DNA of 64,000 bases, from the NCBI GenBank assembly GCA_022701365.1, contig JAKUHH010000053.1:125208-189207 (forward strand), given 5' to 3'. The translations under genes and the position numbers were made by a program. The notes under the pieces are model-generated. The model was not told where the DNA came from. It saw nothing but the letters and a program-made list of their open reading frames with translations, and did not search any database. Positions 32,442-44,024 of the stretch are shown here, one piece after another. The first letter of the stretch is position 1, and each line of letters starts with the position of its first letter. This DNA is from Mycocentrospora acerina (Eukaryota > Ascomycota > Dothideomycetes > Pleosporales).

Positions 32442-35400
32442 TCAAAATATATAGACCTGGTCGCGAAACGATTGCTCCACACAGACCCAGCACATCTCAG
32501 GCGGGCACACTGTGATGGAGTAGGATTTTGATCTCGCAGACATGCGTTGGCAGGCTACCAGAGTAGCGGCGAGTCTTGCAACCCAATTGTCGCCGGTTCG
32601 AATTACAAAGATTCCATTGGGACTATCAATAAGTTCATCCCAATTATCGACGGCAGTCATGTCCATGTCTGAGATGGATTCCTTCTTGTGGGCGCAAGGG
32701 AATCGAATAGTCTGCTCGTGAATTCTAAGGCTGGAACGCTGTTCAGTGCTGATGAGAGGTAGCGGGTCCACATCAGCAACCCATTTTCCCTTGTCTCGTA
32801 CAGAGATGACGGATTCCAAGAACGATATCTGATTGTCATGCGCTCCACGTGAGCCATCGTACATTTGCACGTGATATTCCGTAAAGGCAAGATGAATCGA
32901 GGTGCCCTCGAATGAACGTATAGACTTTCCATCAAAAGGGAGGTGGGACTCTAACCTCCAACTGGTGGGGTCAAAGTCTCGTATCATTGGATCTTGCGGT
33001 GGAAGCAAAAAGGTAATTCCGGATCTACCCACATTTCCAAGTATCTTTTGTACGCTAAAGGGCTTGACGAGCGAATCATATGGATCTTGAATCATCTAAA
33101 CGACAACATCAGCAAGTTGAATGTAGTCGAAATGAGATTACCTACAGGACCAGAAACAAACAATGAATTTGAAGACGAAAGAGCAATAACACCTTCCAGC
33201 TGATCCGGAGCTACATCGTGTATTCCCGACTCAAAGTATGTGATTATGGAAAAAACTTGGGCTGCACTTAGCAAGCTTGAACCATATCTTCCCTTCAATC
33301 CCCCTGCCCAACGAGTTTGCAGTAATGGACGATTGAGAACTCCAATGTCGATTGTTGCATCAGGTATGTTTTCGTAGAGATCTACAACAGTTGAGAGCAC
33401 CCGGAGAGCCTGCCAAAGCGGATCGTGCAGCGTGTTATATGATTCTGTCAGTCGCAGTAACAGCTTTACGGGATTGACTATTTGATGTTCCATGCACCAC
33501 TGAAAATGCTCAAGGGTGATTGCCCAATCGCGCGAATACTGGGCCATTGATTTACGGCGCATATAAAGTGCAGTATCGGCAGGATCGCCGAGGACAAAAT
33601 AATAGACATGTGTCCCGGGCTCCTTGGCTGTGATTATTTGCACACAGTCATCCCATGACCTGAAGTTTGTCTCCGCATCAAAGGTCAGCGTCTCATCTCC
33701 TTGTGCAACGTGGCCGCGAAGTCGGTTTGGCAGCCATCTTGAATGAGTAAGTGTCTTGTCGAAGGCTTCATATGGAAGTGCAGTTGCAAACGAGTGGTCG
33801 TACGTTGGAAACATGTGGGGATATGTTGCTTCCTTGAAATCTGGCATGTTCTTGTAGGTTTCTTCTTTTTCGCTCGAACTTGAGCTGTTGTATTCGTCAT
33901 TGTCTTCTTTTTCCTCTTCTTCAAATTCATCACATCCATTGTTTTCATCAGATTCTTCACTTTCTATGAGTTCTTCGCTTTTCTCATCACCTTCTGATCT
34001 TTCTATATCGCTCTCTTCTTCTCCTTGTTTTTTCTCACGAGAAAATGGTTTGCCGTTGTCGTGATACGCTGAGTCGTTTCTTTCGGAGCCCTCTGCTAAT
34101 TCTTCGACTGCTGATTCATACATGTCACTGTCTTCATCATCCATACCGACATCCTCTGGTAAGAACATAACTGGATGGGACTGGTTATTCATGCTGTCAG
34201 TTTCATGTCCTAAGTTCAAATTACTGTAAATTCCAGCCCCTTGAAGAACTGACTGATAGTGTTGTTCTGATGAAAGACGAATTGATTGGGCGAGAGTTTT
34301 ATTGAACGGAGGTGTTTCTAGGTCGGCATTGAGGTCGCTACTACGACCATGGGGAGCAGTCGCAGACTTGTTGTCTGAATTTGGGATCGGGATTTTATGT
34401 CGAATGATATAATCGTCGGGAGGAGTTGCATCGGTGCTCATCTCTTTTGCCGCATGGCGCAGGTACGCTATTCGAGCATCGCTATCCTTCAAAGATTGTA
34501 AAAATTCAGTTTGGTCTAGGAGATTAAAGAAGAAAATGGGACTGTCCTCCACTGCCTCTCTTCCTTCGTTCACTTCTCTCAAAAAATAACTTGCTCTTCT
34601 TCGACCAAGCCGTATCAACTTGACATTCAAATCATCGTCCGCAGCAGTAGCAGATGAATGATTTATGTACACACAGGCACCAGCTCGAAGCATTTCTAAC
34701 AGTTTAAGGTTTCCTCGAGAACCTTGTTTGACACTCTTGATGTAGTCTACCATGGATATCACTGTCTCTGCGCAAAGGTCGGCCTGCGCTTCGGAACAAC
34801 CCCACATTGAAAGAAGTGCAGAAAAGGTGACGAGTTGAAGCTGCTTGATAGATATTCGTGATGCATTCCCTAGGGTGCGCTCACTCTTTACCGGCCGTCC
34901 ATAATGTCGGAGCTGCGCTAAAGATAGAGACCAGTACACACCATGGTCATCATCAGCGATTTGACGCGTAGCTGAAAGACCTAATGACAGAACACCGCCT
35001 ACAACAACAAGCGGATCATTCATTGTGACCGTCGCAAGTGTTGGACTGAAGATGGTCATGTCAGGATAAATGTGCCAAGCAGATAGACCCAAGAGTGTTG
35101 CACCATTCTGTACTGCCTGCGGCATACCTGATAGCAGTCTTTCCATCGTTGCTATAGCTATGGACCAAGCGTTGATGACACTTGGGAAAACTTCAATATC
35201 TTGATTAACAGGCAACTTGATGTTTTTGAGGATCAACTCAAGTTGCTTTTGATTTCGAGTCTGGACCTTGTCGGCCGTATCCAGCCAAGCTCTTGCACTG
35301 GTGTCCCAAGCCGCAAGCTGCGTACGTGTAATATCTTGTCCGGTAGCGGCTGCTAGAGAGAATTTGACTTGTTCGCCACGTTCCAACTCTTGCGCAATGT

Positions 35401-35884
35401 GCCTTTTCCGTTCGGCTATCAATTCCACCCAAATAGCTACAGCCTCGGGAGCAGTCCACATACGCGCAAGCATACACGCCAGTAGATGTACGTGGAGAGC
35501 GGACTTTGATGAAGTTGCTGCAGCCCAGATGGACGTTCCATCAATGCCCGCATATTCACCAAAAAGGGTATTGATGTACGGTTCAGAGATGCTCTTGGCT
35601 GCTTTTGCGATCTCTGACGCCCGAGTACCATAAGCTTCTAAAAGACAGGGTGTGTCCGAGCAGACACCTTCAAATAGCGCCCCTAGTTGTCTAGCTAGAA
35701 CATGACTCGAGCCATGCTCTGCGTTGTCTTTTCTTTTTGCCGAGAGTACGTTCCCTAGCGCTTGATATTCTTTCGGTGCCTCGTATTTTACCAAGGTGAA
35801 ATCAAAGTTTATGTTGGCGGCTGCTACCGTCACTTCGTTTGTTGCGGATGCCAGGGCAGCTTGGAGCCTGCCCAGTGTCGTCAT
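32442..35884 (-). CDS. Large uncharacterised fungal protein with acidic tract
   Basis: Exon 1 is 33146-35884 and exon 2 is 32442-33095 with a 50-nt intron (phase 0), for 1130 residues from the first ATG at 35884; the frame is open upstream but has no ATG. The N-terminal 450 residues look folded (EAPKEYQALG, SHVLARQLGALFEG, LLEAYGTRASEIAK, GIDGTSIWAAATS, HLLACMLARMW). A low-complexity acidic region rich in Glu, Asp and Ser follows at about residues 610-690. The C-terminal part (SRWLPNRLRGHVAQGDETLTF, VYYFVLGDPADTALYMRRKS) appears ordered again. No catalytic motif or membrane helix is evident. From memory it resembles a family of long, uncharacterised proteins that recur in ascomycete accessory regions; that link is not verified. 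Confidence 0.82.
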
Positions 35885-37764
35885 CTCAAAATTCAAGTCT
35901 CGAATACAATGGGAAACGGGAATAGATAAAATGGATCCAAGAGTGAAAGGTAACAAGGCTACGATAACAAGTACTTCGTTAGAACTACCCCGCTCTCAGC
36001 CTTGTTCAGCCTTGTGGCAACCAATGGCCTCTCAATGCCCATCGACATTGCGACAACTTTCTACCTTGTAATCAACGACTACCGACTTTGTTAGTAGCTG
36101 AGTGTTCTTCTGACGGGAGTAGGTGGTGAACTTGGGGACAAATGAAGAAGATGGAGTTTGCTAGTCGCACAGCAAAGAGGAAAATGGCGGTGTTGTGAAA
36201 ATCACCTTTCTTGAAACACCAGAAGAAACCGCGTCGATTGTCGTATTCCAGTCAATGCATTAAGTCGAATACACTCGAATAAACGATGGCGACCTTTTAG
36301 GCCCTGAAGCTGATCTAACAATCATTTCGATAATGCTCAATTCAGGGATCTAGCAGGAGCATCTCCAATGTATCAGGCGATGTCTTTAGACTTACGCCTG
36401 GACAATCCACACACCAGCGCATTCGCTGTGATGAGACATTACGCTAATACTAAACCCTGCGAAAAATCCGTTGAGTCATGAGATATGGATTCGGGAGAAT
36501 ACCATAAGGTGATCTTGGGCTCGGCTGTGTCTACACCAAAAGAGCCTCGTTAAATACGAGATCATATAAACTTGGTAGGTTTCGAAATCTGCAGGCAGTA
36601 GGGGTGAACGCGCATTAACATGGACGCCAGTTGCCGATTATGCGGGGAAAAGGAAAATAAACGCGTCGCGAAAATCGCTTAAAGGAACCACGCGACTGAG
36701 GCATGATCTGAGCGCGTTTTGAGGCTGCATTGCAGGGGTGGCTATCAATAGTACAGACGCCTCCAGGTGCGAGGCGTGTGCGCTTGTCTAGATCGCATTG
36801 ACGGCCTATTTCACAAGGAGATGAGTCGGGTGATACCTGATCCCATTTTTCTCCTGCCTCTAGTCGTGCGCTCCTGCATTGCGTCATCGACTTTTGATTT
36901 TGTGACGGGCTTCTGGTCCGGGATTCTTATTCAACCGTCGACAACGGGAACATGACGAACGCGATGGTTGCTGGTCGAGAATGACCGTTGGCATTCTCCA
37001 GGTATGGTTTTCTTGTATCCAGAGGTGTAGTGGGGTACATGTCAGAATACCGCTTGAGCCCAGCAGGATAATTGAACTCTACCGGCGGGACCGTGATACG
37101 CATTGCACGTGGCTTGAGGATATATTCAGCTGCCAAGTCGGCAGACTTGTTTAGTCGCAGTCAAGCTTTGTGGAGATGAACCCCTGGCACTAGCGGCAAA
37201 TCCTCCGAAGGATGTTCAGGAGGCATCTTGGCAATATGAGTTCAGACGTGGACAACAAAATCAAACAAACTTTAAGGAACCATCTTCCCTGTCTGCATGA
37301 TCCTTGGGCGTACAAGAAGGGTTTATCAACGGCGAGCAGCGGATAATCTCTCCGCTGATCAGCACTCGCATTCACTCTTCCACGCAAGACTATCCTGTTA
37401 GCTTGAAGGCATCAGAGGTCTGAAAATGGCGTCGGATAAAGCATCTGAGATGTAGAATTAGGGGCCGCCAAAAGCTACCCTAAAAAAGAGCAATCTCAAG
37501 GCCTGTGCCTTCAGCTTTCGTCTAAGCTGTGGCGCTCCAGCCTTGTTTTAGCTACCCGCTACGACCTAACCCCTACTGTCGATGAGGATATCGTTTGCGG
37601 CTGAGAGTTTACGCCAGGGGTGGCTAGATGCGAAAACACTATGATAGTCGCCGCTTCTCATCGAATACATATACTTTGAGCTGTTTTCCCATGTTGTTTT
37701 CCTCTGTGTCAGACCCACTCCATCAAGTCTCGCCGATCTATTTTTTTTTTAACTATTTTTCACC
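35885..37764. other. Intergenic region, mixed composition
   Basis: No gene is firmly supported. A minus-strand frame at 36927-37136 encodes a coherent-looking peptide (KPRAMRITVPPVEFNYPAG) without flanking exons. Another frame at 36615-36887 has four Cys in CEIG...QCDLDK...VCTID...PCNAA spacing. Either may be the remnant of a decayed gene, but no family match is apparent. Confidence 0.4.
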
Positions 37765-38124
37765 ATGAAGTTCTCCATCCGAGGTCTGTTGGCGCTGCCA
37801 CTCATTTCCGCCCTGACTGTTCCCGGACATCTTTTTTCACAACAAACATCGCAACACAATATCCAAGGATACAATTCTGTTTCACACTCATACTTGTACG
37901 AAGCTGGCAGGACACTCGCGACACAAGCCGCTTGCGGAAGTGGGTTGTTAGATCACAGCAGGTGCCAAGGTTACGAAACAAGCGATGAAGCCTCTATTTT
38001 GTATACCGCAGCTGTGTGGTTCTCTATCACGGTTGATGCAGCGCTTGTACTTCGCAAGCTTGCGCCTAGACTCCAAAAGTCACAACTTTCAATTCAGCAA
38101 CAAAAATTCGGTTCCTTTTCATGA
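37765..38124 (+). CDS. Small secreted protein candidate
   Basis: Single exon of 119 residues. The N-terminus is a clear signal peptide: MKFSIRGLLALPLISALTV, with likely cleavage between residues 18 and 25. The mature part has about 95 residues and only two Cys (AACGSG and SRCQGY), enough for one disulphide. It also contains a moderately hydrophobic segment (LYTAAVWFSITVDAALVL) that could be an amphipathic helix or a membrane anchor. The ATG context (TTTCACCATG) is good and a T-tract lies 5' of it. It stands alone between two AT-rich gaps, the common setting of fungal effector candidates. There is no homology evidence, and the missing Cys pattern means it could also be an ordinary orphan. Confidence 0.55.
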   Translation: MKFSIRGLLALPLISALTVPGHLFSQQTSQHNIQGYNSVSHSYLYEAGRTLATQAACGSGLLDHSRCQGYETSDEASILYTAAVWFSITVDAALVLRKLAPRLQKSQLSIQQQKFGSFS

Positions 38125-40330
38125 AAAACAGCACACCTTTACGGCTCCTTTATTTACCTAGATTCTGATATCTTTACCAAACTCTTTTGCGTACGACCCG
38201 TTTGTCGCGTGCCACGCCGCCGCATGGAGCGATCAAACCGACTCGAAGCCCCGCAGATGAGAAAAACAAACGAGTTCAGAGAAACTCTTGCCATCCTGCA
38301 TTACTGTCGTGTTTTACACCAATGTCCTGCTCAGGATTTTTACGCTCAAATATCTGCTGCAAGCTCAGGCTCTTCAGAAACAACCATGAGCAAGACTATA
38401 AAGTCAACACATGTCTAATTAGAATATCCTTCTATTTAGCCATAACGAGCACTTCCTTGTACTCTGTCTTTGCGACCAAAACTCTGGTGGCCATTTCGTA
38501 CAGCACGTCTCCAGTCGCTCAGCGTCGTGGGAGACTAAGTTACTTGATCCAGACTTGGCGAGAAGTGCACCAAGAACGAAGTTATCTTAGGCCTTGACCG
38601 CTCAGCGTGCTGGACGAGAGGGGTATGACGATCGCCTCTAAGATAGGGAGGTCTATGACATTCCTCCTGAGTGTTGTCGCCCAGCCTTGCAACCACGCTG
38701 CTACGCCAGCAAGATTGCTTCGGCGGATTGAGACTGAGATTAGGCTGTAGAGTCCCAATGACGAGTAGTCAGGAAGAGATACTGTCATTCATTCCTTAAT
38801 TGCCAGCGCGCCAGCGCCGATTCTTATATCTGCTACCTCTTTCTCAACTAGTTATATATAACATTTCAATCATAATAAAGTTCATCAAATATGTTGCTAA
38901 GCGAAAACAAATTGACTCATCAACTTATTTGCCAAAGATTAATCACTTAAACTGTTCGTATTAATAGAACGTAACACGTAAGTCGTGGAGATTTAGTGCA
39001 TATCTGACTTGTTGACTGCAGCATAAATAAAAGCGAATAGAACTGTGAATCTCGGCTACGTACAACCAAGAAATCAAGTCCTTATCTCAAAAACACTTTA
39101 AGAAGATAGTGAGAAGTTTTGTCAGCGTTCAATATGTAGCTAGGTAAGTATATTGGCAACCATTTTTCGTGACAATTAACACCTCAGTCAACTTTGTTTA
39201 TAATTTCAGTAATTTGCCTAAACAAGGCAGTTTTTAGGTCCAAATTTGCCCTTATTTCTTCTTTGCGAACTGTTGCGAAAAAGTAAAGTGATAGGATTTA
39301 TTCTATTAGCAATCCTGCCTAGCAAAATAATTCCTCTTGCTGGCTAAAACAATTCGGAAAAGAAGATGCGCACAACTCAAAGTTTGGAAGATAAAATCTT
39401 TTGAAAATTTAGACCACGCACTTGGTCTTTCTCAACCTCAGCTCTATAATTAATATGCTCAAGAAGTAGTCGTGCGTCAAACCCAGAAATTATATTGCTC
39501 ATCGTTTTCCATGCATACGAAAAATATCCTGAACACGGAACTAAATCAGATCATGTACATATTTCTTCGTGATTTACACTTTCCTCATCTACTTATCTTT
39601 GAAAAGGTTAGTCAGTACCTAATTTTTACATGCTCCTTTCTGAGCTTCTTGATTATCGCATTTTCGTTGCGCTAGTTATACTAGTTTATATTTAGACCAT
39701 TATCCTCAGATTGTAGCATGACTACGTTACGAAATGGTGTGGAATCCAAAAGCAGTTTTTGACCGACAAATCCACAAGAATTACGAATGAATGGAGCGTA
39801 TACGGAAAATTAACAAAAGTAACATTGAAAATCAAAAGTTGCATCGCAATTAATAATCATTCTTTAAAGCTGTTCAGTTAATCTCGACTAGCAATTGTCG
39901 CAAGGCATGTACAACAGATCTCTAAACGACAAGGCTAAAAGGCCAGACCCTGCATAGCCACGTAATCTGGACTAAATTACCTTATTTTTTTTAGTTATCG
40001 TCCTTTACAAAGAGAGCATTTTTTATGAAGTCTAAACAAGTCCCAAAAGACTTCTTATGAATGCAGCGCTATTCTAGATATGTGCGTAGTTCGTCCGTGT
40101 TCGCAGATGTTCCTCCAAGATGTCCGAACCCGAGACCGAATAGCCAGGTTCGGGACGGTTGGGAACCGACAACCCACCGTATCGGGCGTATAGCTTACTC
40201 CAAGGATCGCTATCTAAAGACGATATTCTAATACGTTCTCGGCAGGGAGAAAATCTACTTCAAGAGAATCAATTTCCTCGATGGAACTCAACATAGTCTC
40301 AACACTACCAATCTTCCTTCTCCGACAAAT
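38125..40330. other. AT-rich gap
   Basis: The stretch from 38,800 to 40,080 is strongly AT-rich with no credible open frame longer than 70 codons. It may contain fully decayed mobile DNA, but no inverted repeats or protein remnants were recognised. The last 250 bp are the upstream region of the CocE hydrolase gene. Confidence 0.5.
40122..40168. promoter_or_regulatory. Dyad cluster upstream of CocE hydrolase
   Basis: GTCCGAACC (40122-40130) and GGTTCGGGAC (40147-40156) are near-complementary arms with one extra base. They are directly followed by the dyad CGGTTGGGAACCG (40156-40168), which has CGG and CCG ends seven bases apart. The spacing fits binding sites of Zn2Cys6 regulators. The cluster lies 163-209 bp before the ATG. 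Confidence 0.4.
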
Positions 40331-41959
40331 ATGCCCGCACGAAGAGGGTTCATCACTACGCTCGTGGACCGTTTGGCATCGCGACAGGTCGGCTTTCCAC
40401 CAGAAACATGTTCATATACAGTGACGGGCGTGCGCATTCCACTATCAGAAGGGCCCTCACAAATTGAATTGGCGGCGGATCTTTATCAACCTATCCTAGC
40501 CTCGAATCAAAAGCCTGCAGGAACTATTCTGGTTCGTTGTCCTTACGGACGCGGCGCCATCTTCGCTCTCCTTACCGCCCGTCCATACGCAGCCCGTGGC
40601 TACCAGTGTCTCTTGGTGAGCTGTCGCGGCACATTTGGCTCCGGAGGCAAATTTGATGCCTGGCGCAACGAAGCACAAGAGGGTCTTGTGGTTGTAGAAT
40701 GGATGCGGAAACAGGACTGGTACACTGGATCATTTGCAACAATGGGAGGCTCCTACTTGGGGTTTGTACAATGGGCTCTTTTGCAAGACCCACCACCAGA
40801 TATGGTTGCTGCCATAATACAATGCGCACCTCACGACTTCAGTCAGCATTTGTGGGGAACCGGCTCGCTTACACTGGAATTCATCACTTGGGGCGAAAAT
40901 TTGTTACATCAAGAAGAAACAGGAATTTTCTCAATATTCCGTGGTTTGAATACGCCAAAGAGAATGCGACCTGTTTTGGACCGGGTCCCGTTGGCCGACA
41001 GCGTCAAATCACATTTCAATGGCACCTCACCGTGGCTAGATTTTGTTGTAGGCCATCCAGACATTTCAGACCCGTATTACAATGACATGAGATGTGAACA
41101 AGCTTTGGAGCGGGCAAATATTCCCATCTTCCTGGTGGGAGGATGGTATGACGTTTTTTTGCGACAAACAATGGAGCAATACACCCGTCTCAGTGAACGA
41201 AACGTCGAGGTTTCGCTTCTCATGGGCCCATGGCATCACATGCAAGTGGGCCTTCAGTCCATCATATACGACCAATCATTTAACTGGATGGAGAAATATC
41301 TTGCCAAAAAGGAGGTGCCAATAAGAGAGGCATCGGTGCAATACTTTGTAACTGGGGCTGAGGAATGGCGGCATGTGAAGAAGTGGCCTCCTCCGACGGA
41401 TAGGAAGGAGTTTCACCTAAATTTTCAGAATGTCCTGGCGGATGACATCTCAGCTACTGAACAACGGTTTTCTTTCGTTTTTGATCCGAACCACCCTACG
41501 CCTACGATTGGTGGGAATTTGCTCCTTGGAGGTGGAAGCGCAGACGACACATCACTGGCAAGCCGTTCTGACGTGCTCGTCTTCACTACTGAGGTCCTCC
41601 AAGATGATGTCGAATTTGCCGGGAAAATAATTGTTGAGCTTGGTCACTCTAGTGATGATCCCCATGTCGACCTATTTGTGAGAATTAGCGAAGTTAACGC
41701 AAAGGGACGATCACACGGTATCACAGATATTTACAAGCGCTTGGATCCAAATAGAAGCGAAGATGTTGTCTCCCTTAGTTTAGATGAGCGTGCTCACAGG
41801 TTTACCAAAGGTAAGCGAATTAGGCTAATTGTAGCTGGGGCATCTCATCCGCAGTACGCAATCAACGAAGGATCAGGAGTGAAGAGTGTGACTCACACTA
41901 TCGCACACGGTGGAAATCGTACTTCAAAAATAGTATTGCCAGTCGTGAAGAAAGCTTAG
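40331..41959 (+). CDS. CocE/NonD-type alpha/beta hydrolase
   Basis: Single exon of 542 residues. The N-terminal alpha/beta hydrolase fold holds the catalytic residues in family order: nucleophile Ser141 in MGGSYLG, Asp274 in GGWYDVF, and His302 in GPWHHM. An oxyanion-associated Tyr is present in RCPYGRG. The C-terminal third (about residues 370-542) is the jelly-roll domain typical of X-prolyl dipeptidyl-peptidase S15 and CocE esterases, with DPHVDLFVRISEV as its core strand. Members cleave esters or amides, including xenobiotics such as cocaine in bacteria. No signal peptide is seen, so it is probably cytosolic. In fungi such genes are patchy and often of bacterial-like type; transfer is possible but not shown here. 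Confidence 0.92.
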   Translation: MPARRGFITTLVDRLASRQVGFPPETCSYTVTGVRIPLSEGPSQIELAADLYQPILASNQKPAGTILVRCPYGRGAIFALLTARPYAARGYQCLLVSCRGTFGSGGKFDAWRNEAQEGLVVVEWMRKQDWYTGSFATMGGSYLGFVQWALLQDPPPDMVAAIIQCAPHDFSQHLWGTGSLTLEFITWGENLLHQEETGIFSIFRGLNTPKRMRPVLDRVPLADSVKSHFNGTSPWLDFVVGHPDISDPYYNDMRCEQALERANIPIFLVGGWYDVFLRQTMEQYTRLSERNVEVSLLMGPWHHMQVGLQSIIYDQSFNWMEKYLAKKEVPIREASVQYFVTGAEEWRHVKKWPPPTDRKEFHLNFQNVLADDISATEQRFSFVFDPNHPTPTIGGNLLLGGGSADDTSLASRSDVLVFTTEVLQDDVEFAGKIIVELGHSSDDPHVDLFVRISEVNAKGRSHGITDIYKRLDPNRSEDVVSLSLDERAHRFTKGKRIRLIVAGASHPQYAINEGSGVKSVTHTIAHGGNRTSKIVLPVVKKA

Positions 41960-43037
41960 GATACTCACATTCGACGTTATCCTTAGCTATCCCTTTTGTG
42001 CCAAAGTCTTATTTTCATGTAAATAATACTTGATAGTTGAGGCACCTAGCTATAATGCATCGAGCAGATACACAGCTATCTATTTATGCGCACAAAGCTT
42101 CTGTGAGCTATAAAAAAAAGGGGGGGGAGGGGGGCTAAAATTGGTGGTGCTGTAGCTAGAAGGTTTCTACTATTGGCTGACAGTTTCTTTTACTGACGAC
42201 GTTCCATCTATAACAAAATTTACAACCACTGTTCTTATGCAACATGCCATGCCCTACTGTGATATTTCTTGGATTTCATAGATTAATAACCTTGTAACAA
42301 GCATTCAGCTTTTCAATACTAAAAGCCGAAATTTTGCATTTGTCTGTTGAACACTCCTTGATGTAGGTCTATTGCTTTTCTTAACTAACCCAGTACGTGC
42401 ACAAGATGAACGAGGCAGTACAAAAAAGTTGGCACATGTGGGTGATATGTTCACTACTCTTTCTCCTAAACTTAAGGCACTCTTCGTTCCACTGTACCGG
42501 CTCCGAGGTATTCTAAGATATTGCAACGCCGAATGCGTCACCATCGCTTGATTTGCAAATGAAGTTTTGATAGCGATCGACTGCAACTCTCCAAGACAGG
42601 CGAACTTTGTTTGACACTCGGATTTTCATCGGATGACGACGGGGCTCAGAAATATCGGCAACTGTCGGATTTAGGAGCGTATTTAAAATTCAGACAATCG
42701 TCCAGGAGCAGCAGCGAGCTTTTCTGACGCATAGGCAACCATAGCGTATAATCATCGGGTGCAATGCGGGGATAGGAGTTAACGCACGTCACTCTGCATA
42801 TACCTAATGAACGCGGACACTAATGCAACTGGATTACCCGACAGATGTGGAGAATTGCCGAACAAAAGCCGGCGCATTCAGAATAGCTGTATGGTCGGTC
42901 AATTCAGTACGGCAGAGGACGGCGAAGTGAAGTGTTTACAAGGCAGCATATAAAGATTCGGACTGCTTCCAGGAGGTGAGACTATCCATATCATCGTTCA
43001 AATTTCCTGTCATCAACACATTTTTAAAACAACAAGA
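41960..43037. other. Intergenic region
   Basis: No gene is supported. A poly-A run followed by a poly-G run with one A (42112-42134) occurs 160 bp after the hydrolase stop. The right end is the promoter of the aldo-keto reductase gene. Confidence 0.5.
42949..42954 (+). promoter_or_regulatory. TATA box of aldo-keto reductase gene
   Basis: A TATAAA box stands 84 bp before the ATG at 43038, in the context GCATATAAAG, a usual distance for fungal inducible genes. Confidence 0.55.
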
Positions 43038-44024
43038 ATGGTCAAGACACTCCAATTCCAGGACCTTACGGTCCCCTCCCCAGGCTTTGGAGCCATGGGT
43101 CTTAGCTTCGGCTTGGGCAGCAACTTGAGCCTAGAACAAGCCGAACCCGTTCTCCTCAAGGCGATTGAACTTGGATGTACTTTCTGGGATACCGCAGTCG
43201 TGTACCAGGCTGGCGTTAACGAGAAGCTTCTTGGAGACTTTATTAGGAAACACAACGTTCGCGATAAAGTTTTTATCGCTTCAAAGTGTGGTATCAAATG
43301 CCTGAACGGAGAGTCAGGAATCACAAACTCCGCAAGCCACATCAAGGAATACATCGACGGTACCATTGAGCGTCTTGGCTTCACACCAGATCTTTACTAC
43401 CTTCACCGCATCGACCCAAATACCCCCCTTTCAGAATCAATCCCTGCTCTCGACGAGATCCGTAAAGCTGGCAAAACAAAGTATATCGGTCTTTCCGAAT
43501 GCTCTGCGGCAACATTGCGCAAAGCCAACTCAATCGCCAAAATCGACGCCGTACAAGCCGAATACTCTGCGTTTGAAACCCTGCATGAGACAGACGGCCT
43601 TATCGACACCGCAAAGGAGCTTGGTGTTACATACGTTGCCTACAGTCCTTTGGGCCATGGCTGGCTTGTAGACAACTTTGAGTACAACTCGCCCGATGAC
43701 TTCGCACCTGATGACTTTCGGCGAACAGTACCCAAGTTCCAGGGCGAGAACTTCTACAAGAACAAGGCAATCGTTGTTGAAGTCAAGAAAATTGCCGAGA
43801 AAAGGGGGTGCACAACACCGCAGGTTGCGCTTGCGTGGGTTGCGAGCCAGGGCATGATTGCGATTCCGGGGACAACCAAAGCGACGAGGCTGGAGGAGAA
43901 CTTTGCCAGCAGAAATGTGGAGCTAAGTGACGAGGAAAAGAAAGAGATGCGCAGGATCATCGATGCGGCCAAACCACATGGCAATAGGTATGCGCCTGCG
44001 CAGCAAGCGGCGGTTGGACACTGA
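43038..44024 (+). CDS. Aldo-keto reductase
   Basis: Single exon of 328 residues, standard for the (beta/alpha)8 family. The catalytic tetrad is intact: Asp51 and Tyr56 in FWDTAVVYQAG, Lys83 in ASKCG, and His123 in YYLHRID. The NADPH-binding end is present as IPGTTKATRLEEN. The enzyme reduces aldehydes or ketones with NADPH; the sequence is closest in style to the fungal pyridoxal-reductase / YakC-like group (TFWDTA, GKTKYIGLSE). The substrate is not determined. It is flanked by AT-rich DNA yet has no frame damage, so it is probably active. Confidence 0.94.
   Translation: MVKTLQFQDLTVPSPGFGAMGLSFGLGSNLSLEQAEPVLLKAIELGCTFWDTAVVYQAGVNEKLLGDFIRKHNVRDKVFIASKCGIKCLNGESGITNSASHIKEYIDGTIERLGFTPDLYYLHRIDPNTPLSESIPALDEIRKAGKTKYIGLSECSAATLRKANSIAKIDAVQAEYSAFETLHETDGLIDTAKELGVTYVAYSPLGHGWLVDNFEYNSPDDFAPDDFRRTVPKFQGENFYKNKAIVVEVKKIAEKRGCTTPQVALAWVASQGMIAIPGTTKATRLEENFASRNVELSDEEKKEMRRIIDAAKPHGNRYAPAQQAAVGH

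Noticed and set aside
36615..36887. Cys pattern on the minus strand resembling a Zn2Cys6 domain
   Set aside because: The spacing does not fit the CxxC...C...CxxC...C consensus and no regulator-like continuation follows.
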